Shown piece after piece: positions 1-13,604 of a stretch of DNA of 64,000 nucleotides; position 1 is the first letter of the stretch, and the number at the start of each line of letters is the position of its first letter. The stretch is from Istiophorus platypterus (Eukaryota > Chordata > Actinopteri > Istiophoriformes > Istiophoridae), in contig CM029119.1 of assembly GCA_016859345.1 (NCBI GenBank), forward strand, positions 10,730,896 through 10,794,895, written 5' to 3'. A model generated the notes under the pieces. That model was not told the origin of the DNA and did no database searches. It worked only from the letters and a program-made list of their open reading frames with translations. The translations under genes and the position numbers were made by a program.

Positions 1-443
1 AGAACAAAAATATAATTTTAAAATATTGTGTAATGATTATTGCCGTAAAATGCTGTTGCTGTATTAGTCCAGAAGATGGCATTAATGCGTTTCCCAGGCT
101 CAACAATTACTTTGCTTATCCATAAAAGGGGAAGGGGGAAGAGGAGGGGTCGGGTACATGTTGAATAGTTCTCTTCACAACAACGGTTTACAATACGCAC
201 ATGCACATGCAGACACGGACTATAGCAAATGAGTCCATCTCAATCCAGGAGAGGAGAATGAAATGGCCTTAAAATGACCAGCACAAATGTTTTTAAGGTC
301 TTCCACACTCAGCACATTATAATATTTAGCTAGCACAAACACACACAAACACACAGATTCCCAGGGGGTTAGTGAGCAAACGGCATGCGGTCAAGATGAT
401 TCTCATGATGTAAATCATGACAACACTTGTCATCAAGACTTAC
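1..443 (-). other. dnmbp: dnmbp intron after the microexon (to window edge)
   Basis: No sequence resembling the next DH segment (Cys-Thr-Asn-Tyr-Ile-Asn-Leu) appears in either strand here, so this is intron. It is AT-rich with no repeat that I recognise. Confidence 0.7.
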
Positions 444-461
444 CACTCTCGGTACATGGCC
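444..461 (-). CDS. dnmbp: dnmbp 18-nt microexon in the DH domain
   Basis: Minus-strand GGCCATGTACCGAGAGTG, flanked by an acceptor with a pyrimidine tract (TTCTCCCCTTCAATAG) and a consensus donor GTAAGT. In the frame carried in from the exon at 1729 it completes Arg, encodes AMYRE and leaves TG for a Trp. The human DH domain has SLYTEW at exactly this place. Both splice sites, phase 2-2 and the residue match support it. Confidence 0.85.
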
Positions 462-3400
462 CTATTGAAGGGGAGAATGTAAAAGGACAGAAAGATAACA
501 AAAACAGGATTTATAAGCCCATGTCCTCATACGCCCTTGACATTACAACTTTCATGAAATCTTCAACTCTGTTTCCATGATGAGCTAAACCCACAGAAGC
601 TCTTTGCAAAGTCAATAAAAACGGTCACTCCAACTGCATTCATGGTTGTTATGGTTTTGCTTTTGTGAATTCTCTCTTAAACCTGGACAGAGGCCCAGAG
701 TGGTGGTAAAACACCTAGTTTCCGGAACGTTGCAGACGCGACCTTTTCAAAGCTGAATAGGCTGCAGCACAAAAACACAAGCGTTTTAGGGAAAAGACTT
801 ATGGTCCCAATGAGGCTGCCAACTTAATGGTATATTTACAAAATGACTAGAAAAACTGTATTTCTAGAAGAAAAACACATAAAAAAAAACACACTAAAAA
901 TCAACAAGGGACTGTCAGTGTGCGCTCTTTGTGCTATGTCCTTTTGTTGATGCACATTTGTTCTTGGAACCACCGCCTTTTGATTCTAAAGCTTCCGGTC
1001 TAACAAACCCTTGTTTATCTTCAAACATGGATTGGCGACTACGTTTCACAGAAACACAGCAGTGTTAGCTCAGGTGTCTGAGTCACGGATGGTGAAACTA
1101 GACAGGTGAGACCAGGTAGGGCACATTCTTTAACAGCTCCCCATTACTCAGAGCTTCAGAAACATTATGACATGGAGCACATACAGAGCAGGAGTAAGGT
1201 CAAAATCTGCCATTTTTCTGTAAAGATAAATGGCAGATTTTTAGTGCAAATATGTTTCTGACTAGAAATGTATTTTTTCTGTTTAAAGATTTACAGTGAC
1301 TATACTTCCTCAAACTCCAAAATAACATGACTTTTTCAAATCATAAACTAGGATGATGGATAATTATTATACTTGGCAAAACTCATTTAAACCAAAGTCC
1401 AATGTGTGCCAACCCAGTTACATTTTGAAAGGGTTGTAACACACACTGTAAAAATACATTTCCTTTTGCCTTTACACTCATAAGACTCTACAAACAACTT
1501 ATGACCACTGAGCCTTTTTCGAAGTTAATGTTTCACATAAACTTTGTATTAGTGGCCACTCTTGCTTTGTTTTCATGCTTATACACACAGACATAACATT
1601 TTTTTGTCACTCACATGCAAAACTTTTTTTTTTTTTTAAAGTCTAACACACATGTCAAAGCTCAAATGGAGATCTAAAATTAGTGAGTAAAACTTTTCAG
1701 ACTTTCTTTCCTCCTCTCAGTGAATCACCTCAGTCTCTCCAGGCACTCCAACACGTGGCGCTGGATGTTTTCGTCTTTCTCGTAGCTCTCTAGCAGAGAT
1801 ATGGCATCGTCATGGTTCTGGCAGTAGATTTTGTACACCTCCTCCAGCTCGGCTCTGAAGTCCAGAAAAACCTTTCCTGAGAGGACGGGGTACAGACAAG
1901 TTTGGCCATGTGTTCATTTAAACAGGAAAGGACAAGGATATTTGTCACTGCTACAAAAAAACAAAATCGCACCCAACTACACAAAGTTGGGTCAGGAATC
2001 TGAATTGTTTGGGTGCATAACCTACGTGACCTACATGGATAAATTAAAAAATGCAATTATTGGTTATTTTTCACATCTTTCTACTGGATACAACAATAAA
2101 AAAACAAGTAATCAAACATTACTTCACATTATCATCTTTCAATTTACTTCCACTGATAGTGGGTATTTTCAAAATGAGGTCAAAGTGTCACTGAGCCATT
2201 TGATCAGGTGACAGTTATTGGTTGAAACATTAATAAGGTACTAAAACAAAGTAAGCTGAACGAAGTCCTTTGATTGGTCCGCCGGTATAACATGCTTCCA
2301 CATGCGTCTTTTAAAAACTGTGTCCTTACCAATGGAGTCTGTGTCTTGCAGTGTATCAAACAGGCGCTGTGACAAGTCGATGACGGAGTTGATGTTGCCA
2401 AAGAGCCCATCAAAATCCACATTCTTCACCTTCGGGAAAGGCAGACAAAGAGTTGAAACAATGGTAAAAGTTCCCTCTCTGTGCTACATACAAAGTCAAA
2501 AACACTGTGTGCTTTTACATGAGCATTAGCATGCAGGTAGTAATCATTTTTTTGGAGTATCCTGCTCATTTTTTTTGTATGTTAAGCCCTTATTCCTAGT
2601 GTCTGTTGTGCACACCATTATTCTAAATACATTTTTTAAAAATCTGAAAAACAAAAACAAAAACAAACCTGTGTTCTCCTCCGTAGTGATAGCGACATTT
2701 TCCTATTTTTATCATTATTGAGAACACGCATGTAGTACCAACATTTTCTTGTGTTACAGAACAGCCACACGATGTTTACATGTTCTTACCTGCTTCTTCT
2801 GCAGCGGCTCGATGATTTCCTTGACACACATCTGCAGGTCTTTAATGTAGTCCTTCTCCGTCTGCAGTAGCTCCTCGATGACCTTCGACCTCTTCTCCAG
2901 CATCCTCAGCTCTGGGTCCTCGCTGCCCATGCCGGCGGAGGGGGTCGAGTCTGATGTTGGGGTAGAGTCCAGGGGCTTGGGTTGCGAGGACAGGAGCGTC
3001 ATCTCTGAAAAGAAAGGAAAGGAGACAGATTCCGCTTAAATGAAAATGTTTTCGATCAGCGCTTGATCTTACATCTTACTTCTCTTTTACTTCTACTTGA
3101 TCTTCAAATACAAGGCATAGTAATGTTTTTGATTAAACAGTATTTATGACCAATATATGAATTCCTCTAATTAATATATTCTTTTATGCTCATTAATGGC
3201 TGTGAAACTGGCATCAAACACTGGGCTTGTTATAGCAAAAAGTGACAAAGGGATTATTATAAGTCAAAAATAGAAAAGAGCACAGAAAAACCTTTCTCAG
3301 CCCTTGTCCCTCATTCATTGTGACCAAACATAGTCCTGCCCACCCACCCGGTCCGCCCTCTACTCTTCGTCCCATCTGACTAGCTTTTGATCAATGTCTC

Positions 3401-6400
3401 TGCTATCACTCGCAGAGGGCTGATCTCTAGGGGTCCCTGGGACTGAAGGGAGAGCCTGGTTCACGCATCGCTGCTTTTTATGAATGGACCAAAAACTGGA
3501 GTGGACTCAGGCCCTTTGTGTGTGGCACAATGGCCTGTGACAGCAACTACAGACATACAGGCTCTCAGGGACCCGGGGCAGACATTAAAGAGGAGGCGGT
3601 TAGACAGGGACTGAGGGAAGAGCGATAACGGTGCTCCAGAATGACGACAGAGAAACGGGACCTGTGTGCGCTACACATGGATGTTTCACACTTTCACACT
3701 CTACCTAGCCTTCGACCACTGCTGGCTATTTTTTACCATACTTCAATTTTATACCACCTACTCATTGAGCATGACAGCTACTGTGTCACAGTGGCAGCAG
3801 ACACACCTATGCACACCTATGCACACAATACAAGCATAGCTGATAATGCGTTCCTGTTTTAGCTTAAAAAAAATTTCAATGTGTGATATTTTGTGGAGGC
3901 AACACAAATTAATTTGCAGAGGGGAAACAATGCTATAATGAGAGGTTGTGTATATTTTCAGTGCGAGGTTCTTATATATGTCAGAAGGGGAATTATCAGC
4001 ATGTGTTGTGTTGCGTTGATAGACGAGGTTAACGTCGTCACTGAACAGATGCTGTCAGAGGCTAATGAAGTTAACTCTGCTTACCCTCATGTTACCCCAT
4101 GCTGGAACTTGCAAGCGCGACCACACTGCAAAGTTACAGTTTTTGCAGGTTTAAAAATCACACAAAAAAACAGTATCCCCAAAGCGCTACTTACAATTTA
4201 AGACACCCATTTCTCACGGGACTATTCAGCAAAAGTATCCAAGTTAAGACTTGAAAAACTTTACTGGAAATATTTTTATATTTTCAGGCAAAATGCATGT
4301 GTTACATTTTGTGAACAAAAGTGTGTCTGTCTGATCCTTGGCCACCTGCCTTTTGTCCCCCTCACACCCTGACCTCTCTCTCTTTCTTCACGTGACTTGG
4401 CTAAAGCTCAACTCAAAGGAGCTTTTCTCATCGTTTGCACCGTGTCTCCCTGCAGCATCCGTCACTGCTGCTCTGCCAACTGCCGACACAAAGTAGTTCA
4501 CTAATGGTTCTGAAAAGTCAGACAGCAACACAGTACGAAGAGAGACCAAAAACAAAAGACTCAGGATTTAATTGGAATCAATAGGTTCATTCCCACGTTT
4601 CATCCTGCACAAACACACATACAACCACATCATACGCTCCACTTCACATGGTTAACTACGTGGCCATTTCCATCTTAACCAACCTGTGAAAGTGCATGAC
4701 CACATTTTGACCCACTTCTATGGAATTCCATTTTTCTTTGTTCTGTGAAGTTTTTATAAAAAGAGGATATACAGACATCACACACTTTTCTGCATGGCTG
4801 CGTGCACACACACACACATGCACACACATGCACGCACACACACACATACACGGCTTGAAATACTTCAAGTACAATTCACCTCATTCATTAACAATCTAAT
4901 GTAAAGCAAGAGTGCTATTCATGTTAATGAAGTATTAATTCCAAAATATTTTATATCTGATTGAATTGAAAATAAATTACATTCTATAAAGTTAACAAAC
5001 ACAAAAACACAGGCATCCATAAAGTTGGGTTGGGTGTTGCTATAGCAGCAAGTCAACACCCTTATAAAAAACACTATTAGAGTATCACTAAATCATCTCA
5101 TGGCTGATAACCTTATTGTCTGAGGCCAGCAAATTAAGTGAGTCAAAATTATTTTTTTATGTCTTCTTCAAGGAAGATAAATTCCTCCCTGAATTATCTT
5201 TCACAATAAAAACAGTGACAATTATTTTGTGCCTGAAAAAGTTGCTTAGATCTCTAAAGCCAGAAAATCCCAGAGCTGAAAGAGAAAAACAGAGTGTTGT
5301 AATAGATCTGGGTGTGTATGTTGTGTGTGGGCACAGGACGCCTTGGGTGTGTACAGAATGATGTGATAAGCACATAAGAATTAGAGCGACATGGAAGAAA
5401 TTGAGTTATCGTATGATCAACTCTTAATGGGGCGAAAACCTCTAGATGAGGAGAGAGAGGGGCCGTGGCTCAGCAGGGGGCAATGGGTGTCTGTTCAGAA
5501 ATCTGGCAGCACTGAGGGTTAGTAAATGCTTAACATTCAAATTCTGACCTGGTTACGCATATTACAGAGTTTGGAAAATTAAACAAAGAGAGCCTATGTG
5601 ATTGCTTGGAATATACAGGGTTAAGGATAATATGGGTTAATGAAGGGCAGAGGAACTGTACTCCTTTGATACCCTCCCTTCACTCAGGGTCTTTTTTTCC
5701 CTATCCACCAGTAAAATTTGAAAAAGCATTTTATCAATTCTGATTCCATTACTGATTGATTGTCGCCTGCTGCCTTATTCATCTTTGTTCTGACAAATCC
5801 TACAGATTTATTTATTTATTTATTTATTTATTTATTGCCCTCTATGGAGCAAGAACTGAGCTACGTTGCTAAAAAGAACAGCACAGGATACACAAGAAAT
5901 TTAACACAGATGTAAACAGCAGAGGAAATTAAAGAAAGATAACAGATCACATTTTTTCACATTTATGAAAAAAATTGTTAAGACCTCCTTCGAGGATCTT
6001 ATATTAACAACTTTAAATGCACAAGCTCGAAGAAATGCAGATAACCCAACATAAATATGGCATTTAGCATGTTTCTAATTAATGCATGTATGGTCAGCCA
6101 AATGCTGAAGCACTGAACAGTTTTTCTTTTTCCCCATTTCCTGTCTCATCAAAACACAAACTCTTAGGCTTTAAATTACTGTAGTACACAAGCTTTAGCA
6201 GGTGGAATCAAAACTACATGGTAGAGCAGGGGCCTGTTTCCAAAAAAGCAGAGTCAGAGACTCTGAATCTTCTGTTAAACCTTGAAAAGCAAAACCTTGA
6301 ATAGCTCTTTTTACCCCATTCCATGTTCCAGATTTAGAAAAGTTTGGACTTTCTCAGAAAAGTTATCCAGAAAACTCAGTAAACCTGTTTCTTGAACCAG

Positions 6401-9400
6401 GAGCCTGAACACTTTAAAGGAATCAAACGATTTGTAAACGGTTTTGGTTTGGAAACAGCTCTTTATTCTCACCCCACCTTATGAATCATGTTTAACACTA
6501 AGCTCATGGTTAATAATACAAAGCTGACTGGATATCTGGGTCTGTCACAATAGCTAGCAGATTTAACGGCAATATAAAATGACATGAGCCATCTCTCGCT
6601 GGAATGCGCCTTCTATCGTCAGACACCTCGTATGACTACAGTCACAGTCCCTGCTGATACATTAGCATGAGAGTGTAACAGAAACAAGGTGGCAGGTTTT
6701 AGGTTAAAAAAAAAACCCAAAAACCAAAAAACAGTTTTCAGAAAGATAAATGAGATTGCAACCGGTGGTCTGTGAGATAAAACCCCAGGTATCACGTTTT
6801 GGACAAGAAATAGATCAAAGAGTGGCATGCTAACAATTACAGATTTAATTTTACAGTCCTTCATCAACTATCCTTAAATCACAGTCGAAAAAACATGAAA
6901 CAAACATTATAAGAAATAGGTTTTGTAAAAATTCAATGATTCATTCCCTCCAACGCCCTCTTTTTTTACTGGTACTTTTACATCGAAAAAAAAGGAGAGT
7001 AAGAGGAGAAAGGAGAAGATGATGAGGCATCACCCACCTGCTGCTTGCAACTTTCTTCAAACCACTTCAAAAACAAGCACCCCCCCCTACCCCCTATACA
7101 CACACATGGTGATTCAGACAAGACCACCCATTCTAAGAAAGTCCATTGTCAGTCTGAAGTCCGGCTCCTGAGCCTTGTAGAGGGCTGCGTGTCGCGCTGC
7201 AAAAACTCCATTCCAGAGCTCCAATTACCATGAGAAAGGATGGGAACCCACCATGATTACACACACATACACACATCCACACACACACACACACACACAC
7301 CAGGGAGGACGATCTCTCTGGCACAAGCTAAAACCCGGATCTGGACACAGCTCCCCGCTTACGTAGAAGAGGTGTCCTGTTTCAACATGCAGTGTCCCAG
7401 GTCCTTATAATATATTAACGTTCATAGTCTGGCGTTTTAGTAGGTAGTACACAAAATATCTGCGTACTTTGTCACTTTATACAAAGAGGAAATGATACCG
7501 GTGACGTTGGATGTGAGTCAAACTGCAACTTTGCAAAGTTACTTTCATTTAAACTTCACACGAAGATGACAAAATGTCTTTTCCTAAAACTCAATACTCT
7601 TTTTTTAAACCTAATTTTTGGAGCTGTTTCACCACCATCCACAATTTATTTATTTTTTCCAGGTACGAGCAGTGCCTCCGTTCCCTTTGAGCATCACATT
7701 GTAGGCGAATAGTGTGCATCAACAGCACACTCAAGAATCAGCTGTAGTTATCTGCATACTGTCTGGTTGGAGTATACTTCAGTTTCTAAACACCTGCTTA
7801 GAATCAGTGCGTATTAAGGATCTGGGGCAGTTTACCTGTTGTGAGCTGCTGCACACATGCCATGCTGGCCTATATCTTCACCTATTTCCAAATCGTTATA
7901 TTTGTCATGTCCTAATTGTCATATGATACTGATTAAACTTATCAAGCTTAGGTTGTCAATTTTTTTAAGCGTTATTGATCTTATAACAGTTTCATATTTC
8001 AGGTCGGATGTTTTTGTGCTGGAAAATTAGGGAAGGAGCACTTTTGTTATGTCTCCTTTCATTTCTAATGCCGCTTTTTTTGATGGACCTGATCATTTTT
8101 AGATTGACATGACACATGAACTCACATTTAGCTATGTTACTATTTATTTTGGGTTATGCTAAAGTGGGATAAATCCGGTCCAGCCAGGTCCAGTTCTGTG
8201 ACGGGTCTGTTTCATGTTTCACAATCCACTGACACCTGACCGGGCTCCTCCTCTGTGAGGCTGAAATCTATCAAAATTATGATGCTTCAGTTGAACATAT
8301 ACCTCTTAATCTTCCCATGTTAGCCTGCATTTAAGGATATTTTCAACAATATATAGCATATGTGTATGGATAAACTACAAAACCATCCAAATAAACTTGT
8401 GAATTTTTCCTTTTTTTGTCTTTATAAGATTTTTTTTTTTTTTTTTTTTAACAGATGTTACTTTGTGGCACAACTGCAGCAAAACCAGTCCTCCGAGCTC
8501 ATGGATTACGGTCAACGTGCTGCACTAATAGCCTTGCAAAGTCAAAAGTTTGCCCAGCACACAGCGCTCTAAGGTCAGACACAATCAGAGCCGTGTGTTT
8601 TCTGCTCCAAAGTTCACAGCAGAATGCACAGTCACCAGGGCAACAAGAATGGCAGGGGCCCTCCTCATATTAAGCCAAGTTTTGGAGAGCAGGGAGCGGC
8701 TTTGCTGAAATGATCACATGGGAAACTTTGTATGTGAATGCATTTGTGTGTGTGTGTGTGTGCATTTGTGCGTGCGTGCGTGCATGAGTGTGTGTGTGTG
8801 TGTGTGTGTATTGTGGGGTTGTCAGTTGGGATATGAAGCTACTTGAGAATAAGTTCATACAAACTCCCAGACCCCGAAATATGCCAACACCTGAAACAGT
8901 ATTTGTAAAACAACCTGTGACCAGCCATGAATTGAAATGAATGCTGGATGTGTTAGAGAAAACACTTAATCCATGATGCTGGTAGCTGGCATAGGAAAAC
9001 AATGTCAGCAGAGGCAGTGTAAATATTAGAGAGGCTCTTAATGGGCCTCACACTGTGGCGCCTCACACAATAGCTTTATGTTTTAGGGAAAAATGCAACA
9101 CCGTTGTGGGTGTAAACGTCAACTCCAAATACCCTAAATGTCTCCACAGAAACAAATTTCTGAACCATCCAATTGACTGTGCACACAAAAGCTCATTTTT
9201 GGTTAAATCCCCATCCTTTTGCTCAGTTTTGCACCAACAGCTGTTGAAAAATGGACACAGGAGATTTCATTCAGTGACATACCATCCTGTTTTAGGGTCA
9301 AATGTCCAAAAAGGTCACATTCTTGCTCTTGGCAAAATTTCACAGCAACGTCTATGTACTCTTGTCGGGTATTTCTGTTAATTACAGCCTCCACTCAAAC

Positions 9401-12269
9401 CTAACAAGTCATTATAAAGGCATGTCACGTACTGGTACATGCAGCATTAAGAATTTGATTTTAATCCTGTGTTTTGTGTCCACTATGGGTCGCAAGGACC
9501 CAATTCTTGTTTCCAGGTGGACGAGGCTACAATCTAATTAACAAGTTGAAGAAATAAAGTACCGCAGTGTTGCACGGCAAATAAGAAGAACCCTGTGTTC
9601 TCTGGCTTCCTTGGAATTTCTCATTTTGTCTCATTTCTGTAATGAATGATGTCCAATTACTTCAAGAGACCATCCGTTTTGCATATGTGCAGAGAGAGCT
9701 TTGACGGAACCAAAAGCATTAAGTGAGGGGGCTATTCAAACAAAAAGAACTACTGTCTTTAGGCTAATGGAAAAAGAAGACAGCAGTGAGTCTATTGGGT
9801 CTCACGGATGCTTCAGTGATACACAGTGGTGCAACAGTATAGTAGAAGAAACCATTCAAATATTTTAAGAGGTCATAGATCCAAACGCTAAGGAAAGATG
9901 GTCAATTATATTGCATTTTCTCAGTTTTTATACGGCCATTTTGTATACAGTATACACTATAACCTGCAGTTTCTCTGTGTGGGAAAAATACTGTTCCTTC
10001 AGCACAACCTGTGTGTGAGAACTTCTCTGAGACTTCATAACTCAACTTTCAGGATTATCTGTAACTAATTGTAGGACAAGTAAAAACAAGGATCTATCTG
10101 CCTCAGGGCCTTATGAGTTTTTCCCACAACTAAATAGGAGATTTCTGCCGAGCTATACTGTTCTTTGCACTGCACTGTACACACAAACATGACTGGGTGA
10201 AGATGTATTTTCTTTAGATTCCATTAAATGTGTTATTGCAGGAAAAACCAATGGTGAACTTTTTAATGTCAAACACCCTCTAACATATGGGACGCAATAC
10301 ATGAACTGCTATTGGAAATCTAAGAGAAATACTGCATTTTCCGTGCCATACTGTGGCTCTGTGTCTTTGTCATTTTACCACAGAGGAAAGACAATAAAAA
10401 AATAATAACTGTATGTGTGAACATATAAATGAATTAGTCCCCTAAGTTTAATGTAATTATGACCAAGGCCAACATCTGTAACCACTGGGACATTTGTACG
10501 CCCTAAATTTAATAAGTATGGAAGCTTTTACCACAAATTATCTTTCAAACAAGTAAGGTTTGTTTATTGGACTGTACAGCGACAATGGACATTTGTCACA
10601 GACAAATACTTACTAACAAAAGTGCTTAGTGTGGACAGGTCTATTTGGGAGAAAAAACTGGGCCAACAACTCTGGGATGACATTTTTTCTCTGAGTTAAT
10701 GGAGCTTAATGACTTAAACACATGCGCACAAACACAAACAACACATTCATCTGAGAGGCAGCAAATTTACAGAAGCGCAGCTATCATACATACAGTGACA
10801 CGATTGACAAATGGTCCAGTTTGGTCACCTCGAATTCAGGTATGGAATTTGAGAATTAAACTGCCTCCTAACTTGACTATTTCACATTCACCTGAGGTGT
10901 GACAACCACATAAACTGACTGTAGGAATTTGGCCTTATCAACGGGAAACTAATCCTGATAGGAAATGGAAAGCACACAAGGTCAAAGACCAGTTGGCGGG
11001 CTTTTCCCATACCTCTACCTGAAAAAGTACAGATAACATCAGTCTTATTACCTCTGCGGGCATCAGTAGTATCCTCTAACCTGGATCTGGAGCATGCAGG
11101 AGTATGGAACACTGATTTGTTGCTGTGCATTTTCCGTGTGTGTGTGTGTGTGTACCTGCACCTACACGGTTCCAATTTTGATCGGTGCTTAGTATGGAGT
11201 GTATAAAATGTCTTACGGAGCATCTCAAAACTTCCTCCGCAGAGATAAGCCGAGGATTGTTGTGAAGGTCAACATTAGCAAAAGGAAATGTTAAATACCC
11301 GAACGCCACTGGACTTGGAAATCTCCAAATGATAAATCAAGACGACACTTGCAAGATGAATGAAAACGCTTCAGTGACATAATTTAGCCACAAAAAAACC
11401 CAAAAACAAAACTATAAGTGGCACCGAAGTTAAAAATAAAGGAAAGCATATGCAGTCTATCAGTGTGTCTATCAGTGACTGATGCAGACCTTTGGACTAG
11501 TGAGCTCAATCATTTTTTTGCTCACTGATTTTTTTCCTCGTCAGCAGTGAGATAAGACGTCTTCAAAGCAATGTTGTCAGAAGATTTTGAAATCTTGTCC
11601 AAAGACTTCCCGTCTTAACTCCTAACCCCCCTACCCCACGTCCTTCACTACTGGAGGATTAAAAAGGACAACCCAGCATACGCTGCCTGATCATAGCTGG
11701 ATGATGACACATTACTCCCCCTCAGACACTCAAACACTGTGCATACAGCAGAAGAGGGCTTTTCTAGAAGCTCGGATGTGCAACCACAAAACAAAAATCG
11801 ATCTGAATCCTTATGCCCACTACTATTTAACAGTTTCATTTCTTTCAAACATGAAATAGGTTCAACATAAACTGTTGAGCTATCTATTTCTAGACCTACA
11901 ACTGTAATAGCTAAACACTGAGATGTTGTTTACCAGGTCAGATTTTTCGGAGTCAGAGAGAGGTCTAATACTCAATGCTGGATTACAGAGAACAAAGGCC
12001 CTTATACATGCTTAAGGCCCACCTCAGAGACCCTCGGCCAACACCTCAATGTCACCGAATCACATTGTAAGCCCAATAAGCACTGCAACAAGGTGGTCTA
12101 ATGTTTTTAGCCCAGCAATCAAATGCTTTACTCAGGGCAAACCCCTGACCGGGCTGAAACAGTTTAACAAGATTAACGGATGACAAGACACTGCAGCTGT
12201 AAGCATGCATGTGTGTGTGTGTGTTTTGAAAAATGGCGTCATCTCTCAAATAAGCCCCCAAGAGCCTCT

Positions 12270-12316
<47 letters not shown>

Positions 12317-12458
12317 AGTATCAGTCTAGTCCCGCAGTGAAGGAGTCAGGCCAGTGCTGGCCACCGCCTGGCACCAGACAGACCCCCGCCATCCACTCAC
12401 CATGCTGACGCTAGGGATTAATACTTGGACTCCCGAAATGGATGTGTGGTGGGGGCCG

Positions 12459-12520
<62 letters not shown>

Positions 12521-13545
12521 CTAGGTGACTGGGGGAGGGGTCGTGGGACACCACCTGCTTCTTCTCAGACACAATTAACTGTGCTCTCTCTTTTTTCGAT
12601 TCCTACTAAAACAAACTTGCATTCGCGCACACGCAGACACACACCGACACCAACTCACTTTGCTTTTTGTGCCAACATATTGTGACTGTTTTTCGGTATA
12701 CATCAGTGAACTTTAATTAGCCAAACATCCTTCGCACCACTTTTTGACCATTCCCAATCAAAGGTGATAACATGAGTTTATTATGGCTGGATAAAGTCAA
12801 TACTTTTTAAGTGCTTACAAAATACTTAATGTCTGTAGCAGTAAGTATTTAAAGTTAGTAACAGATTCTTAGGCTAATATAATTGACCAGATATTTTGTA
12901 ACCTAAATCAGTGTGGTTTTCTAACTTTAGACCATATTTATTTAGGCAAAGCTCGTTTGACACCGACTTACAGCACAGTTTGGCTTTATTTTCTTTTTTA
13001 AAGGGGCTTAAAACATGTTGATGTCTCCCAAACTCGCCCTAAATGTGCTGAAATGGCAAAAGTTTTGTTTTTCTACTTTTACCAGAAAGGTATCTTTATA
13101 TTCCTAGGTATCATATTTGTACATTTTTAAATGATACCCAACTCTAGATTGTATGTTTTGATGAAGTTGTGCCTCTCTGTTTTTTTATGATGTCTCACAA
13201 TCAAGTCCAAAGTTTGGCTAAAATAACAAACCTAAATCGAGTGTCTGCAGCAGTTTTAACTTGAATAGTTTTGTTGCATTTAGACTGAAATTTTTGGAGT
13301 AAATAAAGTATGGTTTGTATACAAAATGTAGTTGAAATTATAACTGAAACAGGGACACTTCCATCACCGTGGATTAATTGTATCCCTGTTTGAAGAAACA
13401 ACCAAGACAGTAAAAGACAGACTATTCACTCATGTAAGAACTGAACCAATTAGTTATGTGTGAACATGACAGACAACAAAAACCAAGAACCTGTTCTCCA
13501 GGTTCTGACAAATACCTGATAGCTCACTTGTGAGATAGGTCATAG

Positions 13546-13604
<59 letters not shown>

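Noticed and set aside
1..443. Search for the next dnmbp DH exon
   Set aside because: No sequence encoding the expected Cys-Thr-Asn-Tyr-Ile segment on the minus strand. The gene simply continues beyond the window.
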